From assembly GCA_964529445.1 (NCBI GenBank), contig CAZGWJ010000061.1, forward strand, positions 1-16,213: a stretch of DNA of 16,213 bases. The letters run 5' to 3'. Within the stretch, counting starts at the first letter, position 1; every line of letters starts with the position of its first letter. The notes under the pieces are model-generated. The model searched no databases and was not told the DNA's origin. It saw only the letters and a program-made list of their open reading frames with translations. Shown in pieces: positions 13,754 to 16,213 of this stretch. Origin of the DNA: CAZGWJ01 sp964529445. Its GTDB lineage: Bacteria > Oederibacteriota > Muellerivitia > Muellerivitales > Muellerivitaceae. Both the position numbers and the translations under genes were made by a program.

Positions 13754-16213
13754 ATTACTTTTTTCACCTGCCGGTCCGCCACCCCGCCGCCCGGGATGAT
13801 CACTTCCACCGCCGCGATATACAGCCCGCTCGCCACGCTCCGCGTGTCCCACCACGCCTCGCCCGCTCCCCGCGGCCCTTCCACCTTGCCCACCAGTTCC
13901 CCGGCTATGTTGTAGATCGACACCCTCAGCGTCATCCCGGGACCCCCCCGCGACACGAACCGTGTCCCCGCCTCGCCCGACAGCACCGGATTCGGCGCCG
14001 CCACCACCTCCGCCGCCTTCCGGTCCGCCGACAGCACCGCCACCTCCCGCGTGATCACGATCTCCGCACCCGTCCCGTCCTGCGCCCTCACCTCCACGAA
14101 ATACTGCCCGTTCGTCACGATCATCCCCGCGTCGCTGCGCCCGTCCCACACCACCCCCACCCCGTTCGACAGCACGATGGCCAGCTCCGGCACCATCCCC
14201 GGCTCCACCGCCCCGTACGTGGGCTGGATCCGGTCCGTCGACAACAGAACGTCCGTCACCAGTTCCTGCGGGTCCGACACCTCCGAGTACAGGTGCCTCA
14301 CCGCCTCCCCCGTCGAGTTGTACACCGTCACCCACACCTTCGACAGCGGCCGGTTCACGACCACGTCCTGCGTCAAGGACTGCACCACCCCGAACTGGTC
14401 GATGTTGTCGACCTTCACCGTGTATTCCCCGTTGGCCACCGGGGTCCCCGACTGGCTCGTCCCGTCCCACGTCCCGATCAGCACGCCCTTGTAATACAGC
14501 CCCGCGCTGTCCGCGAGCGACGTGATGACGTTGTCGTCCAGCACCTGCACGTTCTCCAGCGGCTGGGTGAAGTTGCTGACCAGGATCTCCTTCACCAGTT
14601 CCCCCGCCGAGTTGTACACCCCCACCCGCACCGTGTAATCGCCCGACACCACGACCGACGCTTCCGCGGCCTGCGGGTCCGGCTGGGCGTTGTGGGTGAT
14701 GGCGGCGTGGTTCGTCAGCACCGTCCCGTTGGCCAAAAAGTCGTCCACCACCACCGTGTACGCCAGGATGTGCGTGCCCGGGGAAAGCGTCCCGAACCAC
14801 CACGTCAGGGTGTTCCCGTCCACGTTCCCCGCCGGCGTCCCCGGCGCGAAGGCCTGGAACTTCACGCCCGCGGGCAGTTCGTCCACCACCGTCACGTTCA
14901 CGGCCGCGTTGTACAGCACCGTGACCGTCACGGCGTACTGGAACACCGCCCCGGACCGCACCACGGTCTCGGACGCCCCCTTCGCGATCAGCACCTCGAT
15001 CGGCGGCGTCGGGGTCGGCGTGGGCGTGGGGGTCCGCGTGAAACTAGGCGTGAAGGTCGGCGTCCACGTGAACGTCGGCGAGAAGGTGGAGGTCGGGGTG
15101 GGTGAGAGGGTGAAGGTGTGCGTCGGCGTCGGCGTGCGCGTGAACGTCCAGGTCCGGGTCGACGTGAAGGTGCGCGTCGCGGTCGGTGTGAAGGTCCAGG
15201 TACGGGTATAGGTTTCCGTGGGAGTCGGCGTCTCGGTGGGGGTCGGGGTCGCCGTGCGCGTCGCGGTCGGTGTCCGCGTATCCGTCGAAGTGAAGGTCCA
15301 GGTGCGGGTCCACGTCTCCGTGGGGGTCGGTGTCTCGGTGCGGGTAGGGGTCGGCGTGCGCGTCAGGGTCGGTGTCCTCGTATCCGTCGAAGTGAAGGTC
15401 CAGGTGGGCGTGGCCGTTTCGGTGCGGGTCGGGGTTTCCGTCCGGGTGAAAGTCCAGGTTCGCGTCGGAGTGGGAGAGAAGGTGGCTGTCGGCACCCCGG
15501 TATCCGTAGGTGTGGCGGAAGGTACGGGAGTGAAGGTCTCCGTCGGTGTCGACGTGGGAGTGCGGGAAAGGGTCCAGGTGAATGTCCACGTGGACGTCGG
15601 TGAAAGCGTCGGCGAGAAAGTCGGTGTGGCCGTGGCGGAAGGCACGGAAGTGAAAGTTTCCGTCGGTGTCGGCGTAGGGGTCCGGGTCGGCGTCCGGGTG
15701 GGCGTGATCGTCGGTGTGCGCGTGTCCGTGACCGTGGGGGTCGGCGTCACCGTGGGTGTCGGCGTAGCCGTGGCGGAGGGAATGGGCGTGAAGGTTTCCG
15801 TCGGCGTGGGCGTGGGTGTCCGGGTCGGCGTTCGCGTGGGTGTCACCGAGGGCGTGAAGGTGTTCGTGGGGGTCGGTGTATCGGTCGCCGTGGGAGTCGG
15901 GGTTACCGTGCGGGTGGGGCTCGGCGAGAAAGTCGGAGTCGGGGTGGGCGTGGGTGTCCGGGTCGGCGTGCGGGTCGGCGTCACCGTGGGAGTATAGGTG
16001 TTCGTGGGAGTGGGGGTCGGCGTCACCGTAGGCGTCGGGGTGGGAGTGGCCGAGGGAATGGGTGTATTCGTGTTGGTATTCGTGGGGGTCGGGGTGGGCG
16101 TCCTTGTCGGGGTGGGCGTGGGAGTCACCGTGGGTGTGAACGTGGGGGTGTTCGTCGGCGTGGGCGTCCTCGTCGGGGTCGGCGTGGGAGTGAAAGTCGG
16201 TGTCGGCGTTCGC
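13726..16213 (-). CDS. Large Thr/Pro-rich surface protein with DUF11-like and FlgD-like Ig domains; partial at N-terminus
   Basis: The frame is open to the right edge, so the N-terminus and any signal peptide are missing; 828 residues are visible. Visible residues 1-404 strictly alternate Thr with Pro, Phe, Trp, Arg, Glu or Asn. Then come a DUF11-like beta domain (nucleotides about 14647-15000; VVDELPAGVKFQAFAPG, later ITHNAQPDPQA), two FlgD-like Ig domains (about 14380-14646 with VRVGVYNSAGELVKEI and WDGTSQSGTPVANGEYTVKV; about 14030-14380 with VWVTVYNSTGEAVRHLYS and WDGRSDAGMIVTNGQYFVEV) and a C-terminal FlgD/secretion-tail-like domain (APNPVLSGE; LRVSIYNIAGELVGKV; SVASGLYIAAVE; KKVMVIR). 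The architecture is that of a secreted or cell-surface protein. Its ligand or enzyme part, if any, lies outside the window. A GTG at 16128 is an internal codon, not a credible start. Confidence 0.88.
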   Translation of the reverse strand, partial: RTPTPTFTPTPTPTRTPTPTNTPTFTPTVTPTPTPTRTPTPTPTNTNTNTPIPSATPTPTPTVTPTPTPTNTYTPTVTPTRTPTRTPTPTPTPTFSPSPTRTVTPTPTATDTPTPTNTFTPSVTPTRTPTRTPTPTPTETFTPIPSATATPTPTVTPTPTVTDTRTPTITPTRTPTRTPTPTPTETFTSVPSATATPTFSPTLSPTSTWTFTWTLSRTPTSTPTETFTPVPSATPTDTGVPTATFSPTPTRTWTFTRTETPTRTETATPTWTFTSTDTRTPTLTRTPTPTRTETPTPTETWTRTWTFTSTDTRTPTATRTATPTPTETPTPTETYTRTWTFTPTATRTFTSTRTWTFTRTPTPTHTFTLSPTPTSTFSPTFTWTPTFTPSFTRTPTPTPTPTPPIEVLIAKGASETVVRSGAVFQYAVTVTVLYNAAVNVTVVDELPAGVKFQAFAPGTPAGNVDGNTLTWWFGTLSPGTHILAYTVVVDDFLANGTVLTNHAAITHNAQPDPQAAEASVVVSGDYTVRVGVYNSAGELVKEILVSNFTQPLENVQVLDDNVITSLADSAGLYYKGVLIGTWDGTSQSGTPVANGEYTVKVDNIDQFGVVQSLTQDVVVNRPLSKVWVTVYNSTGEAVRHLYSEVSDPQELVTDVLLSTDRIQPTYGAVEPGMVPELAIVLSNGVGVVWDGRSDAGMIVTNGQYFVEVRAQDGTGAEIVITREVAVLSADRKAAEVVAAPNPVLSGEAGTRFVSRGGPGMTLRVSIYNIAGELVGKVEGPRGAGEAWWDTRSVASGLYIAAVEVIIPGGGVADRQVKKVMVIRSPRSE
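15001..16213 (-). repeat. Strict (X-Thr)n coding repeat with 102-bp higher-order units
   Basis: Over about 400 codons nearly every second residue is Thr. Near 15199-15402 a 102-bp (34-residue) unit is tandemly repeated: 15199-15300 aligns with 15301-15402, and a third, more diverged unit starts at 15403. Shared phrases include TWTFTSTDTRTPT. Further right the pattern simplifies to Thr-Pro. The plus strand is markedly G+T rich with a 6-base rhythm. Confidence 0.85.

Noticed and set aside
15218..15997. Plus-strand frame encoding a Val/Gly repeat protein
   Set aside because: It is the complement of the alternating Thr-X codons and has no ribosome binding site or folded domain.

Overview
The window (about 16.2 kb, GC-rich, with one 100-N scaffold gap at 6504-6603) looks like a metagenome or draft scaffold from a free-living bacterium. 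It encodes secreted proteins with very long Thr/Pro-rich stretches and FlgD-like C-terminal Ig domains, a polysaccharide lyase, leucine biosynthesis genes and many small intergenic palindromic repeats. Such Thr/Pro proteins are common in several uncultured or deep-branching Gram-negative lineages, but the sequence alone does not fix the phylum.

Layout. (1) 1-3912, minus strand: a secreted family PL11 rhamnogalacturonan lyase with a CBM35-like module and a Thr/Pro tail of at least 516 residues that runs off the left edge. Behind it on the same strand, 4125-5930 is an AraC-type regulator with a GGDEF-like middle domain, and 5963-6145 is a 60-residue two-helix membrane protein. Together they resemble a small pectin (RG-I) utilisation locus. 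(2) 6377-7139: a tRNA-Ser(CGA) gene followed by a 161-bp tandem repeat that carries the tRNA 3' end, the assembly gap, a REP-like hairpin and a nested inverted repeat. No protein gene is evident there. (3) 7140-10446: a LysR-type regulator divergent from leuC and leuD (isopropylmalate isomerase), with a good promoter and a three-half-site operator in the divergent intergenic region. (4) 10689-12516: a tight two-gene unit, an AIM24/TIGR00266-family protein and a membrane-anchored M48 metallopeptidase. (5) 12686-13579: a NagA-like deacetylase reduced to its TIM-barrel core. (6) 13726-16213, minus strand: the C-terminal part of a second large secreted Thr/Pro protein with DUF11-like and FlgD-like Ig domains, running off the right edge.

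Most intergenic gaps in the right half hold nested inverted repeats (about 120-165 bp) or copies of short GC-rich interspersed repeats. The most distinctive observations are the tRNA-derived 161-bp hairpin repeat, the punctuated hairpin element between leuC and leuD, the domain-stripped NagA, and the PL11 lyase with its very long Thr/Pro tail beside an AraC regulator.
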